In this document: one piece after another, positions 1-13,147 of the stretch
Layout of the letters: each line of letters starts with the position of its first letter
Numbering within the stretch: the stretch's first letter is position 1
DNA from: Rosa chinensis
Lineage: Eukaryota > Streptophyta > Magnoliopsida > Rosales > Rosaceae
Reading direction: 5' to 3'
DNA: 64,000 nt
NCBI RefSeq assembly: GCF_002994745.2
Contig: NC_037093.1
Coordinates: 68,839,510 to 68,903,509, forward strand
Notes under the pieces: generated by a model
Told to the model about the DNA's origin: nothing
What the model saw: only the letters and a program-made list of their open reading frames with translations
Databases searched by the model: none
Made by a program: the position numbers and the translations under genes

Positions 1-425
1 TCAGGTTTGGGCATGAGATCTGGTTCGAGTAATACAGAGGAAATGAGATCCATGAGGTTTGGTTTATCAGGCTATGCTTAAGGAGAGGATGTACAGAGGA
101 GAGAGAGAGAGAGAGAGATGGGTGTTTCAGACACCATTTCTTCTTTTGCATTCACCGTTAGAAAAAAAAAAAAAAAAAACTTTCTTTTGATTTTTTTAAA
201 TTATATGCAGAAGAATAATTAAGAAAAAAATAAAATAAAGGGTAAATTGGTCATTTTAAGTTCAAAAGTGCCAGCTGGCAAGTTCCGTAACGGAGGTAAC
301 GGCCATATATACCAATCTTCGGTCGGGCAGAGAACTTCAGGTACCGTATTGATATTTTTTTTTGTCAGGTACCAAAAGTTATAAGGAGCCAAAGGCGAGG
401 TACCGTACAGACCATTTTCCCCGTA
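1..425. mobile_element. Truncated end of a transposon at the left window edge
   Basis: Noncoding sequence with a (GA)n tract near 100-118 and a poly-A tract near 162-179. It ends in a GGTACC-rich stretch (about 345-420) that includes the words aggtaccgtacagacc and cattttcccc. Ends of this style are seen in plant TIR elements. The partner inverted repeat would lie left of the window, so neither the boundary nor the class can be proven. No ORF of interest. Confidence 0.35.
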
Positions 426-928
426 TGTAATGCATTGCAGGAACTATCCAACATTGCTTTCAGTTTCAATAAACAAGGTATTTGGTAATGACACTTATTC
501 CATGTGGTATGTCCATCCATTTGTAGGGGTTTTTATCAATAAGAGAGCAGAAAATATTGGGTATTTCACACACGTAATTTAATCCACCCACAAATTCTAT
601 CATACTTCAAAACATTCTCATTGATTTACTAATAAGGTCAGCAATGCTATTGACTGTCACTCGTAATTTAACTCACCCGCAAATTCTATCATACTTCAGA
701 ACATTTCTCATTGATTTAGTGATTAAACAAAGCGGACTATTATCGCATATTCTAGAATTTTTCAAAAATGACATCGTTCAAAGTGTCATACATGATACAA
801 ACTATCCAGAAAATACAGTTTTGCTGTTGCCACTTCATGGACATACAGTACATTCTCATTTCCAAAAGACCTTTTGGATTTGACATCCCACTGCTCTTCA
901 AATACCCAAAAAAAAAAAGGGGCCGTGA
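426..928. other. Intergenic, nothing recognised
   Basis: AT-rich sequence with short ORFs that have no recognisable product. A phrase (cgtaatttaa.ycacccrcaaattctatcatacttca) occurs twice, near 572-607 and 663-697, so a small direct duplication is present. No RNA gene or promoter is identifiable. Confidence 0.5.
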
Positions 929-1051
929 CCACTTACCCAATTTTAACCAAAAAATTGCCCACTTGCTCCACTAAGAGTTTTTTGACCTCATTTACCCAAT
1001 CTAACTTCTACTGACATAATTACCCTCATTTTAATCTCTCTCCCCCCCCCC

Positions 1052-1141
<90 letters not shown>

Positions 1142-2470
1142 CACATCCGCACCTCCGGTGCGGCGTCGAAATTAGGATTAGCGCTTTCTCTCTCCGGTGC
1201 GGCGTCGAAGTCCAGATCATGCCTGAAGCTCTCTCTCTCTCCGGTGTGGCGGTGCGGCGTCGAACTCCGGATCACGCCTGAAGCTCTCTCTCCACCGGCG
1301 GGGCGGCCTCAAACTCCAGATCTTGCCTGAAGCTCTCTTTTCACCTCCGGTGCGGCGTCGAACTCCGGAATCACCCTGAAGCTCCAGTCGGAACTATCAG
1401 AGTTTAACTAAGTCTAGATGCAGAGCGTCGACGGCAAGGCCGATAACAGGTTGGTGTAGACCACTGCTCTGCTTATGCTGCTCTTCGCAATTTCGTTCAC
1501 TGCTTCTGCTATGGGTATCGGGCCTCACCCATCTTCAATCTGTCTTATAACTTGATTATTTGTCCATGGCAATTCCCTTCACTGCTTCTGCAATGGGTCT
1601 CGGGCCTCACCCATTGAAGTCGGAGAAGGGAGATCCGCAACCGTCGAAGTCAAGATGGGAGGAGAAGTAGAAATGGGTGCCCAGAGCATTTTCTGGGTGC
1701 CCCGACTTTTTTTTTTTCCTGCATCCCGAGTTTTTTTTTTTTTTTTTTAATTTTTTCGGCAGTAGACACATTATTGGCCCCCAGTAGACTTTGATACGAT
1801 GGACAGGGATCACTATAGTGTGGTGTTTTGATAAGTTACCTGTTGTTTTCTATGTATTAAAGTCAAATTATCTGTGAATCCTACAAAATTGTGCATTTTT
1901 GGTGGTCTATTGGGAGGCAGTAGAGACATTGGACTTTGTATTGGGGGGCAATAATATGATTATTGGGAGGCACTAATATGATTATTGGGAGCCAATAATT
2001 TGATTATAAATTGATCAATTGTGCCTGTAGTGTATTCATTTTGGTTTTTGGAGTTCATACAATTCACTGGACGACAATAATAGGATTATTGGAGGCAATA
2101 ATATGATTTTTGAGAGGCAGTAATATGATTATTGGGGGGCAATAATATGATTACTGGGGGGCAATAATATGGTTACTGGATATTATTAGGGACCGGTCGC
2201 CTGTCGTCAGATTCCGATCACGGTCACCGTTCGCCGGATTCCGGTCACCAGTCGCCGGCGCCCTGCCACTGGTCACCGGAGGCCGGCAAGGTGGAGAATG
2301 ACTTCTCCCTCTAAGTGAAAAAGAAGGAGAGGGCAAAAAAGTCTAAAAAAAAAATAAAAAAGAATTAATTGGGTAAAGGGGAAATAATCCCTTAGAGTGT
2401 TTTGGGTAAATGGGGTTAAAAAACAGTTGGTGGAGCAAGTGGGCAATTTTTAGCCTAAAATCGGGTAAAG
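929..2470. mobile_element. TIR element A, non-autonomous, with (TC)n and minisatellite core
   Basis: The left end (about 930-1000) and the reverse complement of the right end (about 2385-2468) share aaaattgcccacttgctcca and a following catttaccca block, giving imperfect TIRs of roughly 70-90 bp. Inside, in order: a (TC)n tract (1052-1139), a block of repeated CCGGTGCGGCGTCGAA-like units (1140-1400), two related copies of a short GC-rich sequence (about 1495-1535 and 1565-1615), an array of GGGGGGCAATAATATGATTA-like units (1905-2180) and a CCGGTCACC-rich block (2190-2300). No transposase is visible. The right end shares cccttagagtgt and ttgggtaa words with the element at 54.3-57.0 kb, so both belong to one family. 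Probably a non-autonomous DNA transposon; the superfamily is not determined. Confidence 0.6.
1052..1139. repeat. (TC)n microsatellite
   Basis: Almost pure TC/CT dinucleotide run inside element A. It yields spurious RE/ER ORFs on the minus strand. Confidence 0.95.
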
Positions 2471-2624
2471 ATTAATTTAAAATCACAAAAGATTTTGGGA
2501 TATGGCCGACGTGACACGTGAGCAGCACGGCGAACCAATTAGCATCTATCGTTTGCGGATGTTTTTGGTATTTCGATGAGCCAAACGCGGGATATTTATG
2601 GAATATAATATTATCATTTGCTTA

Positions 2625-2846
2625 GAGCAAGTCCACCCGTTGGGTCACCAAGTCACTCACTACTTTTTATGTCTATTTCCACCCTCTGAGTAACTGGCAC
2701 AGTTTTTAAACTGACCTGGTGACCTGCAAACTGACCCGGTGACCCAGGTCAATCTAGAAATTGTGCCCGTGACCCAGATGGTGGAAATAAACACTAAAAA
2801 GTAGTGAATAGTAACTGACCCGGTAACCCAATTAGTGAACTTACTC
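2625..2846. mobile_element. Tourist-like MITE with TTA target duplication
   Basis: Starts gagcaagtccacccgttggg and ends with the inverted form (cccaattagtgaacttactc). It is flanked on both sides by TTA (2622-2624 and 2847-2849), the usual target duplication of PIF/Harbinger-derived Tourist MITEs. It is 222 bp and noncoding. The same family recurs, larger, at 38.08-38.75 kb. Confidence 0.7.
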
Positions 2847-2849
2847 TTA

Positions 2850-4816
2850 TGTGGCGGTTTCTTATTGGATGGTCAGACCAATATCAGGCGATCAATATCC
2901 GGATTGGCCTTGGGTCCCCAGTTTACCACATCAAGTCAACAACTGGCAACAGACACGTAGCTCGTAATCAACAGCCCCTACGTGGATACGCCACGTGGTT
3001 GGGGACACGGGGCATCGTGAATAAGCATTAACCATCTGCTTCCACGTGAAGGCCCTTCGATTTTGCTCTCCCGCCCTCGCCCTGGGGACCTCGCGATGTC
3101 GTTTTAGTAGAATCATTTCCAATCACAACCCAATCAAATAAAGTGCTCGTCTTATATGATTGGATGTTGGATATATAAGTGATCCCCTTTATCTCTCTCT
3201 AACATATTTTCGTTAGATAATGATTAATGGATAATGTCTGTCCTTGCTTCATATATGGTTAATATGAAATTCTTAAAAAATTAAAATTAAAATTATATGG
3301 TTATTAGAGGAGATTACATAACCCTCTTTCTTAGAATTTAGGGAGAGTTGATCCTAAATGGTCCAAAGTTGACTACTGAGAAAGTAGAGAACGAATCTAA
3401 TTACGAGAGTATGTAACGTCTACGAAAGTGTTCGAAAGCATCATCCACAATGACATATTCGTTATTCACTTTCCACAAAGACACGTGTTTTTCAACACCG
3501 AGCGGCAAGAGAAATAAGGGGAATGCCTCGATCATTGAAGATCCCACCAAAAAGATACTCATCCTCTATCGCAGAGTAGTAGGAGGAAACCAATGCTAAG
3601 CCATCACAATTGACCATCGAGGAAAATCTTATATCGTGAAAATGCTCGTGTGGGATACACGGTTAAAAAATTCGTAATTTAATTAGAAATAAAGAGTATG
3701 AAAGTGAAGAACTCATTTTTTGAGGAACAATTTATTCAAACAACTATTACTCTAAAATATGACAACTTTTGCTCTATGTAAATTTGAAATTTACACTAAA
3801 GACATTTGCATGGCACAAATAAAGACTTATTGCAAGCGATGGAATATTAGATTAATATAAAAACTTACACATTTTCACGAGTTTCAATCATCATGAGCCA
3901 CCTTCAGTTAATTTATCATAACTCTTTGCAGAAAACTTCAATCTAAATTTCCTAAAAACTAGTGAAATCTTGACTTACAAGACTTAATTTCCCCCCGGCC
4001 CGATGTTGAGCTTTTGAGTATTGTCATGTTCTGTTTCCTTTTCTTTTATTATCCAATTCTTTTATTGTAAACTAACTATATATGGTGTACGTGTGGATTC
4101 TTTAGAGAGAATCAAATTTCCACAGTAGATTATTTAATAGTAAATCCTAATTAATTAGCAAATTATTATTATTATTATTATTTTTTTAGAATGATTTAAT
4201 TTTGTTTTCAAATGACAGAGATTATGAAACAGGTATATTTCGTTCCTTTCACATATGGAATCATAACAGTAACAATCAAATCAGAGCATGTCCTGTATCG
4301 ATCTATAAGTATGTGCTGTAGAAGTAGAAGTCAATTAGTCAATCTAATTACCAAACTGCCACTGTCCCTTACTCAGTAGCAACACCTGGTTACCAACACA
4401 CAGATACATACACAAAAACATATCTACACTTTCGCTGACATGGCACAATGAGCAGGTATATAAACACAGAATTACAGACGATTGAGCTATTTGGTTCTTC
4501 AATATCGACATTCATTTATCATTCATAGAAAAGCTATATTTTACAGAAAGCAATACAAATTGTTGAACGGATCGAACACAACACACCATCTAGATCACGC
4601 TTTTTTATTAAAGTAAACCAGGAAGCCAATGCAAAGAGGAGATCAAATGAAACCTATAACTCTACGTATGTGTACCCATGAAACCCAGAAAAACCATATA
4701 CCAAATTAAGACTAATTAATCCCAGAAAGAAACCGGAATTGATATATAAATGAGAGATCATAGAGATCGAGCTGAAGAGAGCAAATAAGATTCACTCACT
4801 CAATAGTAGTGATCGA
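2850..4816. other. Intergenic, 3' flank of the FPF1-like gene
   Basis: AT-rich sequence without a credible ORF or RNA gene. The part nearest 4817 presumably contains the 3' UTR and poly-A site of the minus-strand FPF1-like gene, but no single signal can be assigned. Confidence 0.5.
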
Positions 4817-5128
4817 TCACATGTCTCTGACGTGGAAGAGATTGGGGTTTTTAATGACGATGTCGTACATGTAAACGGAGTTGAACTTGCTGAAGTCTCT
4901 GGGCAGAGAAATTAGGTCGATGGAAGAGTGCTTGTGGAATTGGTACAGGTCGGGGTCGCCGCCGTAGTACCTCTCCCACCCTAGCCCGGTGAGGATACGC
5001 TCCAGCGCCGAATAGGAATTCACCACCTGGCCGCTGGGCAAGTGCACCAACGCCTTCTTCCGGGAGGAAGACGAATCATCCACCAGGCGCATCACACCGT
5101 TCTGCTTGAAAACCCAAACTCCAGACAT
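4817..5128 (-). CDS. Flowering-promoting factor 1-like protein
   Basis: Single-exon gene for 103 residues, close to the roughly 110 aa usual for the FPF1 family. The family hallmarks are all present: the MSGVWVF start, [10 protein letters not shown] near residues 28-37, a SYSALERIL stretch, GLGWERYY near 48-55, [18 protein letters not shown] near 59-76, and the MYDIV...VRDM C-terminus. FPF1 proteins are small plant-specific soluble proteins; over-expression in other plants changes flowering time, gibberellin responses and elongation, but the biochemical activity is unknown. The ATG at 5126-5128 begins the conserved N-terminus, so the start is secure. A TATA box lies about 117 bp upstream. Which FPF1/FLP paralogue this is cannot be decided. 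Confidence 0.93.
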   Translation of the reverse strand: MSGVWVFKQNGVMRLVDDSSSSRKKALVHLPSGQVVNSYSALERILTGLGWERYYGGDPDLYQFHKHSSIDLISLPRDFSKFNSVYMYDIVIKNPNLFHVRDM

Positions 5129-5244
5129 AATGAGAAATTTGACCTAATCGAACAATTGATCGATCTTTCGAAGAGAAAGAGGCAAAGAGCTCTGTGTGTG
5201 TTGTGTTTGTTGATGATGGCGAAAAATGAGAAGGGGGAGGGAGG

Positions 5245-5252
5245 TATTTATA
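5245..5252 (-). promoter_or_regulatory. TATA box of the FPF1-like gene
   Basis: On the minus strand this reads TATAAATA, 117 bp before the ATG, which gives a plausible 5' UTR of about 85-90 nt. Confidence 0.6.
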
Positions 5253-5260
5253 GGTGCTGA

Positions 5261-7716
5261 AAGGAGCGTTGGGGACAAAAAAAAACAAGAGGAAAATACT
5301 CTCGGAGTTTGAGTGGAGTTAGACAAGTTCTGAAAATGACGGCGAGTGTGGGTGTGTTTGGCTTTTGAAGAGAATCAAGATATTGTGGGATCCAGTGTGG
5401 GGATGATGGTGTATGGTAATAGCCCTAAGGTCCCTCGCAGGAAACGAATTCTACCTCCGTGGGGTTAGGGTTTGAGGAGGAGAATCTTTGCTGTGTGCTT
5501 TTCGAAATCAATGGGGAGGGAATCTTTCATCTTTGTACACTTGGCGCACTGCTGGAACTGTTCATTAGTTATTTATCAAGAAAAAGATACGGAAACGATC
5601 CAAGTCAATGAACCACAGAGATCACGAGATGTCCACGTGAAGGGAGTGGGAGATGGAAATCGATTTAGATATTTCGAGGTCGACTCCATCACTCTCCTCC
5701 TCCTCCTCAAGAAAAAGTTCTTTTTTCAGTTTTTGTGTGCGCTTCCTAGTCTATTCTACTTGATGCTTCTATTCTACTAGTGCAATCTGGAAACCTTAAT
5801 AACGCTTTCACTTCACTTCACTTCACTCACGTTGTGTTGTCTCATTGATCCATTTGCTATGTTGGATAGTTGTGTGACGTTCTATGCTTTGCTGAATTTT
5901 GTGTTACGTTAGACCAAAAGTTATGACGTTGGTTATTTAAGCAGTGATTATATTTATAACTATATTACCTTATAATTTTGACCTAAGACCAAATGTGATG
6001 TAGGACGAGAATGTACCATTTTCTCTCTTTCTCTTGTGGATTCAAGAACTATGTCTTTTAGAGTTTATCGCTTGTAAATCCAGGTTACTTCCGACTGCGT
6101 CAAAATGATGTGCATCAAATTTTTAAATCTGAATCAAATGATGTGTATACATGATTTACCCTAACACAATAGTTTGGATCGTGATTTCGCACCCTCATTT
6201 ACCCCACTCACAATAGTTTGGAAATAATGAGCTAGAATAAATTGGATATTAATCATAATATCATATTAAACAATTTTCACATACTTTTTCTTTAAAATTA
6301 TGCAAATTCTTATTTTCATCATTAGTAGCATTTCGCAACACAAAACATGCAAAATGTGAACACAAAAAGAAAGAAAAACAGTGCAAGTGGATACAGAAAA
6401 TAACTTAATCTTATTACTTTGTGAGTAAAGTTATGACTTATATATTTTATCTAATGTTTTTCAAGAACCTTAAATGTTATTTTGTTCTTTCAATATTGGA
6501 ATTTATTAGCCATTTTGAAGTAGGGGAGATTTAACACCTATTTTGAAATTCTATATACACACACACACACACATATATATATATATGCGCCTGTGTGTGT
6601 GGAAATAAATTTTCTTATGAGACTATAGGTACCCTTGAATATCTCATGTCTTATGTGCTTTTATTCACTTTTAATTCCTGCAGTTTTTACCAATACATAA
6701 ATCATCATCGTCTTCTTGGCTTCTCGCCATATGGTATGTACTTACTCCTTATAAAGGAACAAAAAGATCTTAAAGGATAACAAGATTGACCATAAAAAGT
6801 GTACCATGTTGACTACACAATTAAACATTTTCCTTAACCTACTAAAAGTTCTAAATTTGGATCAAACGAGGTTGTAAGTTAAATCACTATAATGAACAGT
6901 AGAGTACCGAGTTCTTTTATGGTCGAGATTAGACAGTCATTGCACATAATCATTTCATGATCATTGGTCTTTCCACAAGCTCTCAACACCACTCAAATGT
7001 AATCGATCAAAAGTGTCACAATCAAATCAAACATAATTGAACCCTATTGTTACGTACTTTAATTGTCATCAAAAGGACCACCAAGTTACACAATTCCACA
7101 ATTTCTTTATTCAATATCATATTGGTTGTAATGTACCCTGTTGCCCACATGTGATCACACATGGGCTAGATGGTCCTCAATTTAGGTCAAGCGGGTTCTT
7201 TGAGCCTTGTCTTGTCAAATCCATGATTAATGTTTTGCCTTGGGATATTTTGCAGTTGGAAAAAAACTACTTCCTGTTCACATGCTTAGTTGCTTACACA
7301 TATGGGAGACATGAGGTGGGAAAGAGCACCATTTGTAACTATTATGTATAATGATTGTTAAGAAGAAAAAGGAAACCTTTGCAATGATTCATGAGTAGTC
7401 AGTCTCCAATTTTCTTATCAATGAGGTAACTTGGACAAAGAATAGACTAGCATGTATGGTCTTTACCTCTTGTTTCCTAATTTTAGTTTTATTCTCTAAC
7501 GAATTTGCTTTCATGCCCGTGTGCGATAATTGATTAATCGAAGTTGATAAATGACACAAGCAATCTAGAACGGATATATAACATCAGTTATCCATCAAAT
7601 TTCTTATCATTAATCATATTTGTTATGTACGTATCTCAATTAATATGTCCTAAAGAACATTGTTTTTAGCAGTTAAATTAACAATGATTAATTCAACCTC
7701 ATTTAAGAGGAGTGGT
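5261..7716. other. Intergenic, no gene recognised
   Basis: Contains the upstream region of the FPF1-like gene, an (AC)n/(AT)n microsatellite near 6556-6590 and AT-rich sequence. The ORFs here (for example 5472-5780 and 7037-7351) have no family features, no signal peptide and no partner exons. I treat them as chance. Confidence 0.5.
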
Positions 7717-8750
7717 TAGACCGGTAAATGAACCAGATTTGGATCGGATCGACCTAAATGCAAACCCGTTTACTTAAAAAAAAAATTGATCCAAACCCGC
7801 TCCGTTAAACCGGCGGATTATTGATAGCTCGATCCAAATCCGTATCTGCGGATTAAAGGATACCCGATCCGCTAATCCGACCAGTTTATAATTTCAAATA
7901 TTTTAAAATTTTAAATAGGGATTAATTTCAGTTTACCCCCCTGAGGTTTGGGGGTGTCATTATGTTACCCTCTCGACTCTCAATTTTGAATTGTTACCCC
8001 CCAAACTTTCCAATTTCAGTCAGTCATATCCAATTTCTCAGATTCCGTCCAAATTGGACGTTAATTCTGACGATCTAACCCACTTTGAAGCCTTTTAAGA
8101 ACACATATGAGTTTTTTTTTTCTTTCTTAAAATGACCATTTTAGCCCTCAAAGTGGGTTAGATCGTCAGAATTAACATCTAATTTGGACGGAATCTAAGA
8201 AATTGGACCTGACTGACTGAAATTGGAAAGTTTGGGGGTAAAAATTCAAAATTAAGAGTTGAGGGGGTGACATGATGATACCCCCAAACCTCAGGGGGGT
8301 AAACTGGAATTAATCATTTAAATAGTAATATTAAATTTATATCATGATACCTCATAAGATATTAATAAAATATTAAAACAACATGAAAAGTATCACCAAA
8401 AGTAGAATTACATCATCAAAATTCTTAATGCTTCTTGGAATTTTGGGTGATGGACTGTCCCTTAGATTTCTGCAAAAAATTTGTATTAGAAATTCTTCAT
8501 ATTTTATATTATATATGTATTTTTTTTAAAATAATATATTAATAAAAAATAATATTTTATTATTACGAAAACCGGTCGGATCATTAACAGATTGGATCGA
8601 CCTAAATTCGTATTTGAACCGTTAAATAAACGGGTTAACGGATTCGGATCATTAACGGATGAACGGATCAAAATTTTCGATCCAAACCCGTCAAATAGAC
8701 ACAGATTTGGAGTGGGTCCGGATTAAAATCCGGTCCATTTACAGGTCTAG
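7717..8750. mobile_element. hAT-like TIR element (outer)
   Basis: The left end reads tagaccggtaaatgaacc and the right end is its near inverted copy (reverse complement ctagacctgtaaatggacc). Subterminal sequences carry many inverted and direct copies of GGATCGGATCGACC/AACCCGTTTA-like words (7735-7890 and 8570-8730). Ends of the form TAGaCCTGTaAAtgG resemble plant hAT elements, which make 8-bp target duplications; the flanks here are only loosely similar. Noncoding, and it contains another element at 7919-8316. Confidence 0.5.
7919..8316. mobile_element. Fold-back (hairpin) MITE nested in the hAT-like element
   Basis: 398-bp element whose two arms of about 180 bp are near-perfect inverted copies: agtttacccccctgaggttt on the left, its complement at 8290-8307. 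The loop is only about 40 bp (near 8100-8140). It is flanked by a perfect 9-bp direct repeat, TTTAAATAG (7910-7918 and 8317-8325), the duplication length typical of Mutator-like elements. A transcript across it would form a long hairpin. Confidence 0.8.
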
Positions 8751-11700
8751 TAGTAGTTCTTGTTTTCTTTTTACAAGTGTCAAAATGCAACCAACAAATT
8801 TATGATAGAGAAATTTCTCGAACTCAAAGAGACTCAAGTGGTTTCTTTTCTTTGATGTTGGCTCTAGTGGTTAATTATCTTACGGGAATCTAGTAAAATT
8901 GTAACATTGTTAACCAAAAGAAGAAGAACGTACATTGGAGCACAAGTATACAGGCAGTACAAGTATAAATGGAGTAGTATCAAGTCTCTTCTTTTGTTGT
9001 ATAACTTAGGTATGTTGGAATGTATTTTGTTTTTTTACAAGCTTAAATATAACAATTATCTTTTCATATCACATGTGTTAGCTCGTAATGTTCTAGCTTA
9101 GCTAGATTGTTGAAATGGAATGGGAGGGAGACTGTAAAATGTAAATTTCAATCCTAATCCCTAAACCCTTCCGGCCTATGCATGTCTCCATCCCTCCTTT
9201 GAAAAAAAAAAAAAAAAAGTGTTGTTGATATGTATTGACGTATATATACTATTTGTAATCCCCAATCAACCACATATACATAAGTAATTTAACATTTAAG
9301 AAATAGTATGTTAAAAAACATATTTAAGATATCAAAATAATAATTACTAACTTTAAAGTGTAGATCGACTTTATGAAAAATATATAAATATTAAGCGAAA
9401 GATATGAATAAAATTAGACGGATATATAGGGAGGATTTTAGAAGGGAGAACAGACTTTTACGTTCCAGTGTAGTGGTTCTTAATTTTTTTTTTTTTTTGA
9501 ATTAAACCTCGCAAATGCTAGGAAAAAGATTTATTAAAAATAAAGGGAAATACAAGTAAGAGGAGAGGACATATCCTACGATGTAAAGTACTACGGATGA
9601 GGAATGACAGACAACATTCTGCCTTCCAAAACAAAAAAAATCATCTAAAACGAAAACTAGGGAGAATCAACTTATCTCTTAAACAAAATTAATTAACGAA
9701 GCTTGGAGATGAATCAAACCAAGTAAAGCCCATACCTGTAGTGGTCCTTAATTAACTATATGATAAGTTTGAAAGTTGATTCCACTGTTCTATATATGTA
9801 TGGATGGAGCTGGTCTCTAGCTTGTATGCCTTTAGCCATCCAATGCCTTGAGTAAAAGGTTACCTTTGCGATTTTGTGTTTCTCTTTATGCATGCCTCAA
9901 TGGTCCTGGTGATAAGGACCCCTAGCTCCATCCTAATCCTAATTGTTTTGGGTACCATTTCCGATTTTTTTTTTTCTGTTTTCGGCTATACAGATATTTC
10001 TGGGTATTGATGGACAATGCGACATATAGTATACCCGGCATTGTGGGTAGCTAGCTGTACCGCACCTGCTCCTTCTAAAATTTTGATGGAATATTGTTAA
10101 AAATATAAGAATAACTATGTGAGGAATAGTTCTCTACTGCATGATCGACCTAGCTTTAATTAGCAACAACTTAGAGAAGATTTATTATGCATTTCTAGCT
10201 GTGGGTGTTCTTCACTGGCCCTAAACCGAATCAAAGCATTTTAAAGCTTTCTATACTCCATGGTGGATCAATGAGTTGGTGCTTGATATAAGTTGTATAA
10301 GTTTGGTTTTCTGGCATGATGCTGAAAAGATTAGTCATATTAGTCACATATCGGTAAGTAAACATTAGTCACACATCAGAAAGCCAACAGTCATGCATTG
10401 GTCTCGAAGCAATCAAATCACACTCTAATGCTGAAGCTTTTAATCAGTTTTTTACTAATTTGTCTTCTGGGTAGCTAGAGAACAATATCAGTATGTTTGA
10501 TAAATGTGGGCGGAGCTAATTGGTGCTTCTCCGTTAAAGTCATATATTTAATAACAGTATATATGCACACCACATACAACAATATTCACCATGTGGTGTA
10601 TTCTTTTTCCCAAAACATTCATGAGGACTTGCCAAATCGGCAGCTAATCCTTCATTCACATATTATCCCAAAAAATTAAGAACTTAAATACTATCCCAGA
10701 GAGTTTAGTGATGATCAAGATGTACTTTGTTGGAAACCTTCATTACAAAAAGTTGGCACTGAAGGAATATAAGAAGCAGTAAGCAAATCTAAAAGAAATT
10801 AGTAAGGAATATTAGACGGCATTTATATGAAATTAACTCCTGCCCAAGGGAACATGGACACCTTAATGTCATTCATAAGTGATTTAAAACCAGAAAAGAG
10901 AATCATTGCCTAGGTGTATATTAATGTGCTTATTTGGCACTAAGCAGCAAATTAATCGGATACCAATCATTAAACATTTTAAGCTTGTCAAATCATTTCG
11001 GTGTTTGGATCTTCGAGGACAACCCTAGCTCACCCTTCTTTTTGTTATTCTCTGAATTTTCCATATGTATTTTCACTTTACTTTCCTTTTCCCCCCTTTG
11101 CATGCAAATTCAAAGGCTTTTCATGGGGGATAACGCCTTTTGATTCTTTATACACCACAAACTTTATGGACATGCTTAGCTTTTATATATCTCATTCTGG
11201 CGAGAAACGTACTGGGAATCAAGGGAAAAGTAGCCTCCACTTAGCATGTTTTATATATGCTCGATCGTCACTATCTATTAGACCCAAATGAATAGAAGAC
11301 TGAGGAATCTAAATTTGAAAAATATGTGGATAGAAGCCGTTATCTTCCGAAACATCTAGAGCCAATGGTTGCCACAACTAGTGACAACCATTTAAATCAT
11401 GTAAAGCTTGTAGTTTAAGTAATAGAGAGTACTTGCTATTTGCCAATTTAAGACCAAAAATTTAGGCACTTAATTATGCCATGCGGACAGAATATGATGT
11501 TTTTGAAGCACATATCATTTTTATGCATTTTTAAAAGACTAAACGAAAATTACAGTTCGAAAATCCGTTCTAAAAACTTGGAATCGGTAGGTAGGATCGA
11601 GTTGCATAATATAGGGACTCTTTCTTTATTCGTCACTTCTTTGCGGGATTTGAACCCCACAATGACACATGATTTCATTCAAAAACAACAGAAAGTAATC

Positions 11701-12534
11701 TTTTAATGAAATAGTACTGATGGCGGCAGTATATATACTCGATCATTATGTGTTTTTATATGTTATAAAGCAAGAGTTAGGCATAAGTCGAATTAAGTGC
11801 TAATATACCTAGAGATAATCTAGCTAGCTTAGGAATATTGCCTAAGTTATGAAACAGATAATCTAGTTTGCAAACTTCAAACAAATCTAGGACTCTATTT
11901 CTAGAAATTAGATGCTATATTCTCATTAGAAAGAGCAAATAGGATGCAGTCAGGTTATAATTAACTAGAAGCACAAATTCTTATGAATAACTATTATAAT
12001 CAAATATATAATTCATGCATCCCAAAAAATATTCTATTATAAATTACCACCTTCGATCATAACTTTAGATCAGTCGTGTGCTATACGTACGTATTAAAAA
12101 GACATAAATGAATACTTCACTATCATGAAATTTTAATTGATACTATTCATCCCAACTTTTTCTCAATTAAATTAAATGAAAGAAAACCTGATTTGCACAC
12201 TTCACATCACTGTTTTAAATAGTTGATTATGGATAATAAGTTAATTAAGCCAATGATACGATTTTCTTAATTAGAAAATTCAACGTTAATTCATCTAAAA
12301 GTTAAATTTCCTGTCAAACACCAACTCCTTGCTCATTTTTCTTGCTTATCTCTAACGTTTCTTCTCTCACTAATTAAAGAAGCTCAAGTTAGCAATGCGT
12401 AGTAATTTGGTATCTTATCAGACAAAATCATTTTAAGACCCTAAGATTTTTGTTCATAGAAATTCCTTATTATTCTAAATGCTATATTATCGGCAATGCT
12501 GGCTGGTCTGCTTGTCACTATTCATCAGTAGTGG
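8751..12534. other. Intergenic, no gene recognised
   Basis: AT-rich. A run of T at 9484-9499 followed by low-complexity A-rich sequence to about 9740 may be a reversed poly-A tail and 3' end of a retroelement, but no protein similarity is visible. ORFs such as 10934-11291 and 11476-11706 lack recognisable domains and are probably chance. Confidence 0.4.
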
Positions 12535-12968
12535 GGTGAAGTCGAGTTTGAAAGTGACAGTGCTACAGTGCTGGCCCCCTGGCTAGAGAAGAAAATGAAT
12601 TGTCTGAGGTTGGTCTTATTTTGCATGATTGTAAACGTTATATGGAAGATTTCAATCTTATGTCTAAGATGTCTATAGGGAAGCAAATGGTGTACCTCAT
12701 AGGCTAGCGCACCTTGCTAGTAAATCTAGGTTGGATGAGTTTTGGGTGGAGGTAACTCCTGATATTATTCAGGACGTCCTTATTGAAGATGATTGTATGT
12801 TAAATCGAGGTTTAGGTTATATGTCCCACTCGATATACTATCCTTCTATGAATAAGGTTATATGTCCCCCTCGGTATACTATCCTTCTATGAATAATGAA
12901 AGTTTAGGGAGGAGCACCATCACTCCAACCTAAAGGGTGTTGCTTGCCCGAATTCAAAAAAAAAAAGC
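12535..12968 (+). mobile_element. LINE 3' end (RNase H remnant and poly-A)
   Basis: Plus-strand remnant of a non-LTR retrotransposon. Around 12680-12790 the frame reads REANGVPHRLAHLAS and then LDEFWVEVTPDIIQDVL, the usual end of the plant LINE RNase H domain. VEFESDSATVLAPWL near 12543 corresponds to the ESD catalytic region in another frame, so the copy is frameshifted. A 41-42-bp unit (ggttatatgtcccactcgat...) is tandemly duplicated at about 12812-12896. The copy ends in poly-A at 12957-12967. Confidence 0.65.
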
Positions 12969-13000
12969 TATATTATCATTCTATTCCCGTTTGGTCAACC

Positions 13001-13147
13001 TCCATTTGAAATGACAACTATTTCATCTCCAACCAGTTATGCTCCGTGATAGTAACCTTTCAATTTTTTCCAACGTAAACTACAACTGTAGTGAATTGAA
13101 GGCTGCAAGTTAACCATCAGAAAGTAGTGTAACAATATAACACTAAC
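13001..13147. repeat. Direct repeat block A, copy 1
   Basis: About 145 bp containing atttcatctccaaccagtta and ending gtgtaacaatataacactaac. It matches 13336-13480 almost throughout. It is followed directly by block B copy 1, and the order A1-B1-A2-insert-B2 is discussed in the findings. Confidence 0.8.

Noticed and set aside
988..1275. Open frames rich in RE/ER repeats across the (TC)n tract
   Set aside because: Pure translation of a microsatellite; all six frames stay open for trivial reasons. The same applies to 27123-27461.
5472..5780. 102-codon plus-strand ORF next to the FPF1-like gene
   Set aside because: No recognisable domain, signal peptide or splice partner; the C-terminal hydrophobic stretch comes from a CT-rich tract.
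7919..8316. Considered a microRNA precursor because of the long perfect hairpin
   Set aside because: Terminal repeats and a 9-bp target duplication show it is a fold-back transposon; arms are far longer than a normal precursor.
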